Below are positions 27,031-35,942 of a stretch of 64,000 nucleotides of DNA, in pieces; within the stretch, counting starts at the first letter, position 1, and the number at the start of each line of letters is the position of its first letter. Location of the stretch: the NCBI GenBank assembly GCA_020725645.1, contig DYEQ01000031.1:1-64000 (forward strand). The letters are read 5' to 3'. The notes beneath the pieces were generated by a model. It made no database searches. It saw only the letters and a list, made by a program, of their open reading frames with translations, and had not been told where the DNA came from. A program made the position numbers and the translations under genes. This DNA is from Candidatus Fermentithermobacillaceae bacterium (GTDB taxonomy: Bacteria > Bacillota > Sulfobacillia > Fermentithermobacillales > DUSS01).

Positions 27031-28797
27031 TTGGCTTCACCTCTTCCAGCGGTGGTCCAGAGCGACGGGACGGTCTTTCTAGAGGTGCATAACCCCCTCT
27101 TCGAGAGAGCCAGGGATTGCTTCATGAGGTTTTCGGACCTGGTGAAGAGTCCCGAGCACGTGTACACTTACAGGATATCACCTCTGTCCTTGTGGAACGC
27201 AGCTGCCTGCGGCCTTGGTGCGGAACAGATAATCCGCGACATGGAGGCGTTCTCCAGATACTCCGTTCCCGAAAGCGTAAAGGACATGATCCGAACCACC
27301 GTGGAGAGGTACGGGATTCTGAAGATATCCATGCAAGACGGGAATCTCGTCCTTTCTTCAACAGATCCCATGGTGTTCCTGGAAGTCACCTCCAGCGAAA
27401 GACTCGCCCCTTACATAGAGGCGAAACACCGGGAAAACACGGTCATCCTCAAGCCCAATTGCAGGGGACTCGTCAAACAAGCTCTCATCAAGATGGGATA
27501 TCCCGCTGAGGATCTGGCCGGTTACGTTGACGGCGACCCCCTTGAGGTCCGTCTTCGGAATGTGACCAGACGCGGCGTCCCGTTTTCCCTCCGTCCGTAT
27601 CAAATTGAGGCGTCCAACGCGTTTTACGCGGGCGGGCACCCCGCGGGAGGTAGCGGGGTGATCGTGCTCCCCTGTGGAGCTGGAAAGACCGTAGTTGGGC
27701 TCGACGTCATGGCCAAACTCTGCACACAGACCCTGATCCTCACCACCAATGTGGTAGCTTTGCGCCAGTGGATAGACGAGATCCTGGACAAGACGGACCT
27801 CAAGGAAGACCAGATCGCCGAGTACAGCGGCGAAAAGAAAGAACTGGCCCCGGTTACGGTCAGCACCTATCAAATGCTTACTTACAGGAAGAGAGGCGCC
27901 GTCCAATACCCTCACTTCTCCATATTCAACGAACGGAACTGGGGACTTATCATTTACGATGAGGTGCACCTTTTGCCCGCTCCCGTTTTCCGGATAACCG
28001 CCGACCTTCAAGCTAAGAGAAGGCTCGGCCTTACAGCAACCCTTCTGAGAGAAGATGGCAGGGAGGACGACGTTTTTTCCCTCATAGGCCCGAAGAAGTT
28101 CGATAAGCCGTGGAAGGAACTGGAGGCCGAGAGCTGGATCGCACAGGCGGAATGTCATGAAATCAGAGTCGATCTCGACCAGAAAGACAGACTCGAATAC
28201 GCGCTGGCCTGCGAAAAGGAAAAGTACAGGGTGGCCGCGGTGAATCGACGCAAGCTCCCGGTGGTGAGGGCGATAGTGGAAGCTTTGCGGGACGAAAGGA
28301 TTCTCATCATTGGGCAATACATCGACCAGCTTTCGGAGGTCGCCTCGATGCTGGGTGCTCCGTTCGTTTCGGGGCAGGCCCGCAACTCGGAGCGCCAGGC
28401 GCTTTACGACGCCTTCAAGCGGGGCGAGCTGAAGGTGCTGGTAGCTTCGAAGATAGCTAACTTCGCGGTGGATATTCCCGAAGCCAGCGTGGCGATCCAG
28501 ATCTCCGGAACGTTCGGTTCCCGGCAGGAAGAAGCGCAGCGCCTGGGGAGGATCCTTAGGCCGAAGTCTTCGGGAAGACCGGCGCGGTTTTACTCCATCG
28601 TATCCAGAAACACGAAGGAGCAATTATTCGCCCAGCACAGGCAGCTTTTCCTGACGGAACAGGGCTACAGATACACGATTTGGGAAGAAAACGCGTTCAT
28701 ACAGGCCATCACGAAAACTCCCACCGGAGACGCTCCGCGCGCGTCCAGCTCCTCGGACGTCTTGACGAATACCGGTGGAAACGCGCCGGGGAGGTGA
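27031..28797 (+). CDS. XPB-type superfamily 2 DNA helicase
   Basis: This 588-residue protein resembles bacterial and archaeal XPB, a 3'-5' helicase of nucleotide excision repair. After an N-terminal domain of about 185 residues, motif I reads PCGAGKT (about 213-219), motif II DEVH, and motif III TATL, which runs directly into the XPB-specific RED motif (LLREDGRED). Motif VI is QRLGRILRP. I prefer the TTG at 27031, which lies seven bases after GGGAGGA; the ATG at 27025 is too close to that SD. A long partner gene follows after 7 bases. Role in repair or in transcription coupling is inferred from family only. Confidence 0.9.
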   Translation: MASPLPAVVQSDGTVFLEVHNPLFERARDCFMRFSDLVKSPEHVYTYRISPLSLWNAAACGLGAEQIIRDMEAFSRYSVPESVKDMIRTTVERYGILKISMQDGNLVLSSTDPMVFLEVTSSERLAPYIEAKHRENTVILKPNCRGLVKQALIKMGYPAEDLAGYVDGDPLEVRLRNVTRRGVPFSLRPYQIEASNAFYAGGHPAGGSGVIVLPCGAGKTVVGLDVMAKLCTQTLILTTNVVALRQWIDEILDKTDLKEDQIAEYSGEKKELAPVTVSTYQMLTYRKRGAVQYPHFSIFNERNWGLIIYDEVHLLPAPVFRITADLQAKRRLGLTATLLREDGREDDVFSLIGPKKFDKPWKELEAESWIAQAECHEIRVDLDQKDRLEYALACEKEKYRVAAVNRRKLPVVRAIVEALRDERILIIGQYIDQLSEVASMLGAPFVSGQARNSERQALYDAFKRGELKVLVASKIANFAVDIPEASVAIQISGTFGSRQEEAQRLGRILRPKSSGRPARFYSIVSRNTKEQLFAQHRQLFLTEQGYRYTIWEENAFIQAITKTPTGDAPRASSSSDVLTNTGGNAPGR

Positions 28798-28804
28798 CGT
28801 ATTT

Positions 28805-30583
28805 TTGAACCTCCGCGAGTCCCTTTCTTCTCTGCCCCCGGAGAGGCTCGAGGAAATCGCAGCTTTTTACGGCCTTAGGGTTTGCGAGGAAGTTCAAAGT
28901 AATACGTTCCGGGCGGGCGAGTCAGGCTTATCCGGCGATCCGCGTGTACCGGGTGAGCGCGGCGTCCCTGATGGGCATTTCTCCGAGCTGGTCATGAAAA
29001 TCACAAGACACCTCCTTGTCCCGGCTAATCTCATGGTCGTGGTAAAGGGACTTGACGAAGAAGAACTCACAGCCGTACGGCTCATCACCTTGAGCCGGAA
29101 CGGGGCAGGTGTTGTGATGGAACAGTGTCATCAGCGCCTGAACCAGATCTCGAGAAAGTGGCGGCGAAACGGGGCCAGGGTGATCGAGGGACTTCTTAAA
29201 CGCGGACTCGTTTTCACGGAAAAACAGGGTTACCGCCAGGCCTACTACGTACCGGAGGACTTGAGGTCGATTCTTACCGGCTGGTTTCTCGAAGAGCTAT
29301 ATGCTCAGGCGATGCAACCCGATCCGCCGGGTCGCCATTTTTCCGATCCCAATGCCTGCCTCAGGCACGTGTTTCTGTTTCTGTCGTACGTGCGAAAGAA
29401 CGGGTGTAAGCTCACCCAGAACGGCACTCTGTTCAAAAGAACCCAACAGGAGCTGGAAGTCTTCTTGGGTGGGGACGAAACCGTGGACGACGCCCTGTTC
29501 CCGGTGAGATATCCGCCCCGCCTGGCCTTTATCGTGTTCTTCGCCAAGTCGCGGGCTCTGGTTAAAGAGCAAGACAGCATGCTCGTCCTCGGACCGAAGG
29601 CTGCTGAGTGGAGGGCTCAAGACGTCAAGGCCCTGCGCCAAGACTTGTTTGACTACTGGGTGCAAACGTTCATGGCCCACGATGCGGACCTTACCACCCT
29701 GTTCTGGATAATGATGCGCTCTCCGGAAGGTTCGTGGCTTTCCCTGGAAAGCTTGCTCGGGCAAATGGAAAACCTCACTTTAAACCAAGCCCCCAACGGA
29801 TTCAGCATCAGAGCCGAGAAGAACCTGGTGGGCGATCTGGAATACCTGGGTGTCCTGGACGTGTCGAGGAGTTTCGGTAGCACTTCGGTCAGGGTGACTC
29901 CCCTTGGTCGAGCTCTGGTTGGCCTCGGTCCCTGGCCTGAAGAAAAGTTCGAAGATAAGATTTACGTGGAACCTAACTTCGAAGTGATGGTGCCATGCGG
30001 CATCCACCCGGCGGTCCTGTGGGACATCGATTTCGTGGCGGACCTGGTCCGGGCCGACCAGATGATGATATTCAAACTCAGCCGCTCCTCCGTATACCGG
30101 GCCGTCCAGCATGGAATCGACCCGTCTTCCATGGTGCGTTTTCTCCAGGCACGTGCGGGATCGGCTTTGCCCCAAAACGTCGCATACAGCATCGCCCACT
30201 GGGCGGGCGCCTACGGGCGCGTCGAGCTCATCGACGCCCTCATCATCAAATGCGATAGCCCGGAACTGGCCGATGAACTGTCCGTTTCAAGGAAGCTCGG
30301 GCCGTACGTGATCGAGCGTCTCGGCCCCCTCTGCCTCAGGATCGACAGATCGGCCTTTGCCGAGGTGTCACGAGCTCTCGTGGATGAAGGATACATGCCG
30401 AAGATTCCGGAAGAGCTCCGGGCATCACGCGAGGTCGCGTTCCTCAGAGAACACGAGAGGTCTGGCGACGGGCAGAAACCGCCCCTCTCTCCTGGACTTT
30501 CTGTCTATGGCGACGACCGCGCCGAAAGAGAAGGCGAGTCCGAGCAGGGCGAAAAGGCCGGTCAGGAACCCGGGGCTTTCTAA
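28805..30583 (+). CDS. XPB-partner protein with helicase XPB/Ssl2-like N-terminal domain
   Basis: This 592-residue protein follows the XPB helicase in the same operon. Its second half (from about residue 370, KIYVEPNFEVMVPCGIHPAVLWDI) resembles the PF13625 'helicase XPB/Ssl2 N-terminal' domain found in stand-alone proteins. It has no ATPase motifs, so it is probably a structural or DNA-binding partner of the helicase. TTG at 28805 is nine bases after GGGAGGTG. The C-terminal about 50 residues are acidic, low in complexity and encoded antisense to rseC. The first third (residues 1-130) includes a winged-helix-like stretch. Partnership is inferred from adjacency. Confidence 0.75.
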   Translation: MNLRESLSSLPPERLEEIAAFYGLRVCEEVQSNTFRAGESGLSGDPRVPGERGVPDGHFSELVMKITRHLLVPANLMVVVKGLDEEELTAVRLITLSRNGAGVVMEQCHQRLNQISRKWRRNGARVIEGLLKRGLVFTEKQGYRQAYYVPEDLRSILTGWFLEELYAQAMQPDPPGRHFSDPNACLRHVFLFLSYVRKNGCKLTQNGTLFKRTQQELEVFLGGDETVDDALFPVRYPPRLAFIVFFAKSRALVKEQDSMLVLGPKAAEWRAQDVKALRQDLFDYWVQTFMAHDADLTTLFWIMMRSPEGSWLSLESLLGQMENLTLNQAPNGFSIRAEKNLVGDLEYLGVLDVSRSFGSTSVRVTPLGRALVGLGPWPEEKFEDKIYVEPNFEVMVPCGIHPAVLWDIDFVADLVRADQMMIFKLSRSSVYRAVQHGIDPSSMVRFLQARAGSALPQNVAYSIAHWAGAYGRVELIDALIIKCDSPELADELSVSRKLGPYVIERLGPLCLRIDRSAFAEVSRALVDEGYMPKIPEELRASREVAFLREHERSGDGQKPPLSPGLSVYGDDRAEREGESEQGEKAGQEPGAF

Positions 30584-30865
30584 AAGAGTCCCTAGACCGT
30601 ATCCCGCCAGTCCGGCCGCTCCTGCTCCCAGAAGAGGCATTATGTACATGAGAAAACTGAGGGTTAAAAAGTCCCTATCCCGGAGCTCGAGTTCGACAAC
30701 GTCCCCGACTTTCATGGTTCCAGCAGGTCTCGCTTCCACGATAAGGGTGGGATTGGCAAGGGAAAAATGACCGCACCTTCCGCACCGGCCGCATTGCTCA
30801 GTCCGTCTGACCTCTACCTCGACCAGCCCGTTCCGAAAACCGACCACCTTACCAGTTTCCTTCAC
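30425..30865 (-). CDS. rseC: RseC/SoxR-reducing family membrane protein
   Basis: This 146-residue protein of the RseC/MucC family has an N-terminal cytoplasmic domain with a cysteine motif (CGRCGRC at about 25-31) and two transmembrane segments (about 71-90 and 97-117). In Proteobacteria RseC works with Rnf-like electron transfer on SoxR; in Firmicutes it occurs near rnf genes or, as here, near shape genes. An Rnf operon lies 10 kb away. GTG at 30865 follows GAGGGAG. Its last 53 codons overlap the opposite-strand XPB partner gene. Confidence 0.85.
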   Translation of the reverse strand: MKETGKVVGFRNGLVEVEVRRTEQCGRCGRCGHFSLANPTLIVEARPAGTMKVGDVVELELRDRDFLTLSFLMYIMPLLGAGAAGLAGYGLGTLLESPGFLTGLFALLGLAFSFGAVVAIDRKSRREGRFLPVARPLVFSEERDLA

Positions 30866-30928
30866 GGCGCGTTCTCTCCCTCGTCAAATATACTTCATTC
30901 GCCCGTTTGAACCCAACCTGAAGGACTG

Positions 30929-32008
30929 CTAGAACAGTATCTTCTGTCTTGTCCAACCCACATTGAGAACGAGACCTATTGCGAATGAGTTCACTATGAG
31001 GGCCGAACCTCCGTAGCTTAAGAAGGGCAAGGGCACACCCGTTACCGGCATGATGCCGATGGTCATCCCGACGTTGACGAAAATGTGGAACAGGAGCATG
31101 GAGAAAACCCCCCCGGCCACGATCGTCCCCCTTCTCGTCGGAGCTTTTGACGCAGCCAGGATGCAACGGTATAGAAGGAGACCGTAACAGCTCAGTATCG
31201 CGACGCTTCCGGCGAAACCCAGCTCTTCGCCGGCTACGGAAAATATGAAGTCCGTGTGCTGTTCGGGGATAAAGCCCAGCCGGTTCTGGGTCCCTTTGGC
31301 CAGCCCTTTGCCCCACCACGTCCCGGACCCGATAGCTATTATCGACTGATTCACCTGGTACCTCGAACCCAGCGGATCTCGTTGGGGATCGAATACCGAT
31401 AGGATCCTGTTGATCTGATAGTCCTCCAGGGGCAACTTGAGACCCGCGTAAAAGTGTAGCAAAAGAAGACAAACCCCCGTAGCCGCGACGATGGTGAGGA
31501 ACCTCAGAAGGACCTTCTCGGGTGCGCCCGCAAAGTACACACAGCCCGTGGCCACCGCGAAAAGCACCAGAGCTGTACCGAGGTCCGGCTGGAGGAGGAT
31601 GAGGACGGCTGGTGGCGCACAGACGGCGTAAAAGAAGCTCACATCCCAAAAAGTCCCGGGGGTTCGTTCCCGCCTATCGGCCATATAGGCGAGGAACAAG
31701 ATCATCGCGAGCTTTGCGACTTCCGAGGGCTGAAAATCGAACACACCCAGGGGGATCCAACGGGTCGACCCCATGACCGATTTTCCCACCACGAAGACGG
31801 CAGCAAGCAGGAGCATGTTCCCCCCATATAAATACCAGCCCAATCCCACCAAGTCATCGAGGTTGACGAACGTGCCCGCCACCAAAGCTCCTATGGCGAG
31901 ACCTGTGAGCAGAATCTGCTTCTTTAGGTAATAATGACCAGGTACATCTCGAGTAGCGCTGTCAATGAGGGCCAGCGAGAGGAGGTACAGGACGACCGTG
32001 CAGCCCAC
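30929..32008 (-). CDS. rodA: Rod-shape peptidoglycan polymerase RodA
   Basis: This SEDS-family membrane glycosyltransferase polymerises lipid II with PBP2 during elongation. About ten transmembrane helices are visible, with SEDS signatures QPSEVAKLAMILFLA, LLQPDLGTALVLFA and GVPLPFLSYGGSAL. The first ordinary start is GTG at 32008, but the frame upstream encodes FDRRVVKYLDYYIVGC, which looks like the true N-terminus. No ATG, GTG or TTG occurs in that frame before a TAA stop near 32098, so a CTG (32023) or ATA start is possible. It is the last shape gene after minE. Confidence 0.9.
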   Translation of the reverse strand: MGCTVVLYLLSLALIDSATRDVPGHYYLKKQILLTGLAIGALVAGTFVNLDDLVGLGWYLYGGNMLLLAAVFVVGKSVMGSTRWIPLGVFDFQPSEVAKLAMILFLAYMADRRERTPGTFWDVSFFYAVCAPPAVLILLQPDLGTALVLFAVATGCVYFAGAPEKVLLRFLTIVAATGVCLLLLHFYAGLKLPLEDYQINRILSVFDPQRDPLGSRYQVNQSIIAIGSGTWWGKGLAKGTQNRLGFIPEQHTDFIFSVAGEELGFAGSVAILSCYGLLLYRCILAASKAPTRRGTIVAGGVFSMLLFHIFVNVGMTIGIMPVTGVPLPFLSYGGSALIVNSFAIGLVLNVGWTRQKILF

Positions 32009-32054
32009 GATGTAGTAATCCAGGTATTTGACGACCCTTCTATCAAAGTGCCCG

Positions 32055-32321
32055 CTAGGAAGCTCTATCGTCTGACGCGACGCCCCTTTTAACCGATCTT
32101 ACAGGGATATTCGCTACGAGGGCCGGCTCGCCACCGGTTCGTCGCCACTCCACCTCTATTTTACCCCTGTCCACGTCGACGTAACGGGAAATCACGTCGA
32201 CGAGATCTTCTTTCATCCTCTCCATTAACTGGGGGGCAAGAGAGATCCTGTCTTGCATGAGCACGATACGAAGGCGTTCCCGGGCCACATCACCCGAGTT
32301 GCTCCTTCGAAACAGGGACAT
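32055..32321 (-). CDS. minE: Cell-division topological specificity factor MinE
   Basis: This 88-residue protein stimulates MinD ATPase and drives pole-to-pole Min oscillation. The N-terminal LFRRSNSG membrane-binding and MinD-contact segment (RERLRIVLMQDRISLAPQ) is clear, followed by the dimerisation domain (DVISRYVDVDRGKIEVEW). ATG at 32321 is eight bases after AGGGGG; a GTG three codons earlier is possible. A Min system with MinE occurs in many Clostridia but not in Bacillus. Confidence 0.93.
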   Translation of the reverse strand: MSLFRRSNSGDVARERLRIVLMQDRISLAPQLMERMKEDLVDVISRYVDVDRGKIEVEWRRTGGEPALVANIPVRSVKRGVASDDRAS

Positions 32322-32333
32322 GTTCTGCACCCC

Positions 32334-33128
32334 CTACTCGAGACCGACGAACTTCCGCAACCGGCCCCATAATCCCTGAACTTCCGCCAGGTTCATGAAG
32401 GGAACCTCTTCCCCTCTCAATCTTCTGGCGATGTTACGAAAAGCTTGGCCCGCCCTGGAGGAACCGTTAAACACGGCTGGTTCTCCCCTGTTCGTAGAGA
32501 CGAGTATGGTTTCATCTTCGGGTACCACGCCGATCAGGTCTATAGCTAGAACGTCCAGTATATCGCCGATATCCATCATATCACCGCGATCCACCATCTT
32601 CGGCTTTATTCTGTTAACGACCAAAAGCGGCCCCTCAAAACCGGCGGACTCGAGAAGCCCTATGACCCTGTCGGCATCCCTTACCGAAGATACGTCTGGC
32701 GTCGTTATAACTATAGCTCTATCCGCACCCGCCACGGCGTTTCTGAACCCCTGCTCGATTCCGGCGGGACAGTCCACGATGACGTAATCGAACTCCTCTT
32801 TGAGCTGTCCGACCAGATTCTTCATTTGCTCGGGTGTAACCGCCGTCTTCTCCCTGGTTTGGGCGGCCGGCAAAAGATACAGCCCTTCTACACGTTTGTC
32901 CTTGATCAAAGCTTGCTTGAGCTTGCAGAATCCTTCCACCACATCGACCAAATCATACACGATTCGATTTTCCAGCCCCATGACGACATCGAGGTTCCGC
33001 AACCCGATGTCCGCATCAACCAGCACGACCTTCTGATTCATCATGGCCAAAGCTGCGCCGATGTTGGCGGTGGCCGTAGTCTTGCCTACTCCACCCTTGC
33101 CCGAGGTGATTACCAGAGATTCCCCCAC
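32334..33128 (-). CDS. minD: Septum-site determining ATPase MinD
   Basis: This 264-residue ParA/MinD-family ATPase has the deviant Walker A GKGGVGKTT (about 10-18), DADIGLRNLDVVMGLENR and a C-terminal amphipathic membrane-targeting helix (GRLRKFVGL). GTG at 33128 follows GGAAGGGGAGG by six bases and matches the family N-terminus (ESLVITSGKGGVGKTT); the frame is open 19 codons further upstream without similarity. It lies between minC (16-base gap) and minE. Confidence 0.95.
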   Translation of the reverse strand: MGESLVITSGKGGVGKTTATANIGAALAMMNQKVVLVDADIGLRNLDVVMGLENRIVYDLVDVVEGFCKLKQALIKDKRVEGLYLLPAAQTREKTAVTPEQMKNLVGQLKEEFDYVIVDCPAGIEQGFRNAVAGADRAIVITTPDVSSVRDADRVIGLLESAGFEGPLLVVNRIKPKMVDRGDMMDIGDILDVLAIDLIGVVPEDETILVSTNRGEPAVFNGSSRAGQAFRNIARRLRGEEVPFMNLAEVQGLWGRLRKFVGLE

Positions 33129-33144
33129 AGGGTTCCTCCCCTTC

Positions 33145-34077
33145 CTATTTCGTGTTATCCATCGCTTCGATGATGATGGCCCCATCCTTTAGACGGGCCG
33201 TCTCCGGGCCTTTCCACGGTCCTCGCTCCTCGCCCTCGGGAGGCCTTCCTATGACGTTAGCGATCCTTATCTGGGTCGGCTCGAGCTTCAAAGCGTAAAT
33301 CGCGGAGTCCACGTCTCCTCCCGCCCCTGCGTGAGCTATGCCCCGCAACGCCCCCATGACCACTATGTCCCCTCCCGCCTGTACTAGGCCCCCCGGGTTC
33401 ACGTCACCGAGGATCACAAGGTTCCCGGGATGGTAAACCCTCTGCCCTGAGCGAACGGTACCGCGATAGAGCAGGGTTTCGACAACCGGCCGGGGCTCTC
33501 CGACCCGAAGCTCGGATCCGGAGACCTGTCGCCGCTCGGCCGAAACGCTCGTACGGCTTTGATTCCCCGCCCCCTCCAAAAGCTTTCGGGAGACCTCGCG
33601 GTAAAGGGCTTCCTTACGCCTGGCATCCATGAACCTACCAGGTCCAGGCATCAAACGTTCTGTCCGGGAGCTGGTGTCAGATTCGGGCCCCGGGACATAA
33701 CCTTCTGAAACCCGGGCGGAGCTTCGGGCTTGCAGGCTCGCGGAAGCTTGGATTTGGGATGCGCTTCCCCAATCTCCCGGCGTCTGCGACGAACCAGCTT
33801 TACGCCGGAGCGCGCCGCATCTATCACCGTGGACGACCTTCTTGATTTTCAAGCCATACGGACTGAAGACGGCATTCTGAATATCCAGGATCTCATCGGT
33901 ATCGAGATTCATGCCACCGATATCTAGGATCACCTGCGCGCCCTGAAAGAAGAGCTCCGATTTCTCCAGGTGAGACTTGATCTTCTCCTTCAGCACCTTG
34001 AGATCTTGCCGGTCGTTCAGGACGAGATACAGCCCATCCTTGGTCCCCGTAAATATTACATCCTGCTTTTCGGACAC
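33145..34077 (-). CDS. minC: Septum-site determining protein MinC, long linker
   Basis: This FtsZ polymerisation inhibitor has 310 residues, against about 220-230 for most MinC. The N-terminal domain (about 1-95) ends in GLKIKKVVHGD. The C-terminal beta-helical domain (about 203-300) contains TVRSGQRVYHPGNLVILGDVNPGGLVQAGGDIVVMG. The two are joined by an unusual Ser/Arg/Gln-rich linker of about 105 residues. The gene precedes minD and follows mrdA, the usual clostridial order. Confidence 0.92.
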   Translation of the reverse strand: MSEKQDVIFTGTKDGLYLVLNDRQDLKVLKEKIKSHLEKSELFFQGAQVILDIGGMNLDTDEILDIQNAVFSPYGLKIKKVVHGDRCGALRRKAGSSQTPGDWGSASQIQASASLQARSSARVSEGYVPGPESDTSSRTERLMPGPGRFMDARRKEALYREVSRKLLEGAGNQSRTSVSAERRQVSGSELRVGEPRPVVETLLYRGTVRSGQRVYHPGNLVILGDVNPGGLVQAGGDIVVMGALRGIAHAGAGGDVDSAIYALKLEPTQIRIANVIGRPPEGEERGPWKGPETARLKDGAIIIEAMDNTK

Positions 34078-34082
34078 CGCGG

Positions 34083-35942
34083 CTACCTCCCCTGAGGAGG
34101 GGTCACCTTAAAATACTCCTGGAAAATCGCCCTAGCTACGGGTGCCGCCACCTCCGAACCGCCGCCGCCCTGGTCTATCAGGACGGCCACGGCGATCTCC
34201 GGCGATTCGTAGGGAGCAAACCCGATGAACCAGGCATGTGTCTCTCCCAGGGGATTCTCCGCAGTCCCCGTTTTCCCTGCAACTGCCACGGGAAAATCGT
34301 AAAAGCTCCAGTACGCGGTGCCGCCCTTCTGCGTTACCTTCAGCATTCCCTTCTTGACCTCGGCTATCACCTGTGCGGGCAAATTCAGGTTTTCCGCGAC
34401 TTCAGGGGGAAACTCCTTCACAATCCGGCCTTCGGCGTCGAGGATGGCCTTGACCATACGGGGTTTCATCCTGACTCCGTCGTTGGCTATGGTTTGTGCC
34501 ACGACGGCCATTTGAAGGGGAGTGTACATATGAAATACCTGTCCCATGGCGACCATCATGTGCTCGGACAGGAGGAATTCCGGCTCGCTCGCCCTTCCCT
34601 CGGAGTAAGCTTTCTCTTTCCACGCGCTCGTAGGAACCGTTCCCGTCGCCTCGCCGAAGAGGTCGATGCCGGTCTTCTGCCCAAGCCCCATTTGAAAGGC
34701 GTACTTAGCTATGGCGTCAGTTCCAAGCCGTCTCCCTAGCTCGTAAAAGAATACGTTGCAGGATTGTCCCAGGGCATCCTCGAGGTTAACCCTGCCGTGA
34801 CCTCTTTTTTGCCAGCATCCAAGAGTGGGCGCCATGGGGTGATAACCCTCACAGACGAAGGTCTCTGCCGGGCTAACCTTGCCTTCCTGCAAGGCAGCTA
34901 CGGACGTCACCACTTTGAAACAGGAGCCGGGCGGATATAAACCTGATATAGCCAGGTTGAGAAAACGCCATTTTCCCGTGGACAAAAGCTCCGTCAATTC
35001 CCTGTAACTCATTCCTTGGATGAGGCGGTTGGGATCGAAACCGGGTACGGAAGCCATGGCGAGGACTCCCCCCGTCTTGACGTCGAGCACCACGGCAACA
35101 CCGGCTTTGGCCTTCGGCTTCTTCTCCAGAGCTTGCATGAGAGCTTCCTCACATACCTTCTGGAGGGATGTGCTCATTTCCAAAACCAAGGTCTTGCCAG
35201 GTTCGGGAGGTACGCCGGGTCCTACGTTCCCCGTGGGCCTGCCCCGGTAATCCACCTCCACCTGGTAACCACCGGGTGTCCCTTTGAGATATGACTCATA
35301 GTAAGATTCGAGCCCTTCCTGCCCGACCACGTCCCCGATCTTGTAACCCTTAAAACGTTCGGATTTCAGCTGGGACGAAGTGATTTCTCCCACATGCCCG
35401 AGGATTGGGGCAGCTAACGTGCCCCCAGGGTAGTAACGAACGGGTTGGACGTCGATGAACACGCCGGGTATCTCGGGGGCGTGCTCAGCTACCTTCACGC
35501 ACTGCTCCGGCGAGATGTCCTTGACCAAAAGAATCGGCTCGAAGTACCTTCCCGAGTAATCTCGAATCCTCTTCTGGAGAACGCTCGGGTCCATACCGAG
35601 GATCCCCGCAAGCCGGTTAAGCGTCTCGTGAGCTTCGGAGGGATTCACGTACCAGTATAAAACGTTATAACACGGCCTGGACGTTACGAGGACTTCCCCA
35701 TCCCGGTCGACGATCTCCCCCCGGGGAGCTGGTATCGGGGTGATCATCAGGCAGTTTCGCTTGGAAAGTTCAAGGAATCTCTCTCCTTTTACCACCTGGA
35801 GGTTGAAGAGCTGTCCCACGAGGATGGCCAACAAGATGAAAAGGACCAGGCCGGCGATCTTCCTGCGCCTATCGAGTTCTCTGGCGGGAAGATTGGTCCG
35901 TTCTTCCCGGTCCTGATATATGGTCCTTGCGCTTCTCCTCAT
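34083..35942 (-). CDS. mrdA: Penicillin-binding protein 2 (elongasome transpeptidase)
   Basis: This 619-residue class B PBP cross-links peptidoglycan with RodA during rod elongation. One N-terminal transmembrane helix (about 29-49) is followed by the dimerisation domain (PAPRGEIVDRDGEVL). The transpeptidase has catalytic motif SCFK in YPPGSCFKVVT (about 370), SCN in GQSCNVFFYELG and KTG in VAGKTGTAENP. ATG at 35942 overlaps the mreD stop by 4 bases. The frame extends 110 codons upstream, antisense-free but inside mreD, and is not used. Confidence 0.95.
   Translation of the reverse strand: MRRSARTIYQDREERTNLPARELDRRRKIAGLVLFILLAILVGQLFNLQVVKGERFLELSKRNCLMITPIPAPRGEIVDRDGEVLVTSRPCYNVLYWYVNPSEAHETLNRLAGILGMDPSVLQKRIRDYSGRYFEPILLVKDISPEQCVKVAEHAPEIPGVFIDVQPVRYYPGGTLAAPILGHVGEITSSQLKSERFKGYKIGDVVGQEGLESYYESYLKGTPGGYQVEVDYRGRPTGNVGPGVPPEPGKTLVLEMSTSLQKVCEEALMQALEKKPKAKAGVAVVLDVKTGGVLAMASVPGFDPNRLIQGMSYRELTELLSTGKWRFLNLAISGLYPPGSCFKVVTSVAALQEGKVSPAETFVCEGYHPMAPTLGCWQKRGHGRVNLEDALGQSCNVFFYELGRRLGTDAIAKYAFQMGLGQKTGIDLFGEATGTVPTSAWKEKAYSEGRASEPEFLLSEHMMVAMGQVFHMYTPLQMAVVAQTIANDGVRMKPRMVKAILDAEGRIVKEFPPEVAENLNLPAQVIAEVKKGMLKVTQKGGTAYWSFYDFPVAVAGKTGTAENPLGETHAWFIGFAPYESPEIAVAVLIDQGGGGSEVAAPVARAIFQEYFKVTPPQGR

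Noticed and set aside
27358-28623. 421-codon minus-strand open frame inside the XPB gene
   Set aside because: It is a long shadow frame caused by GC-rich third positions; the plus strand has all helicase motifs.
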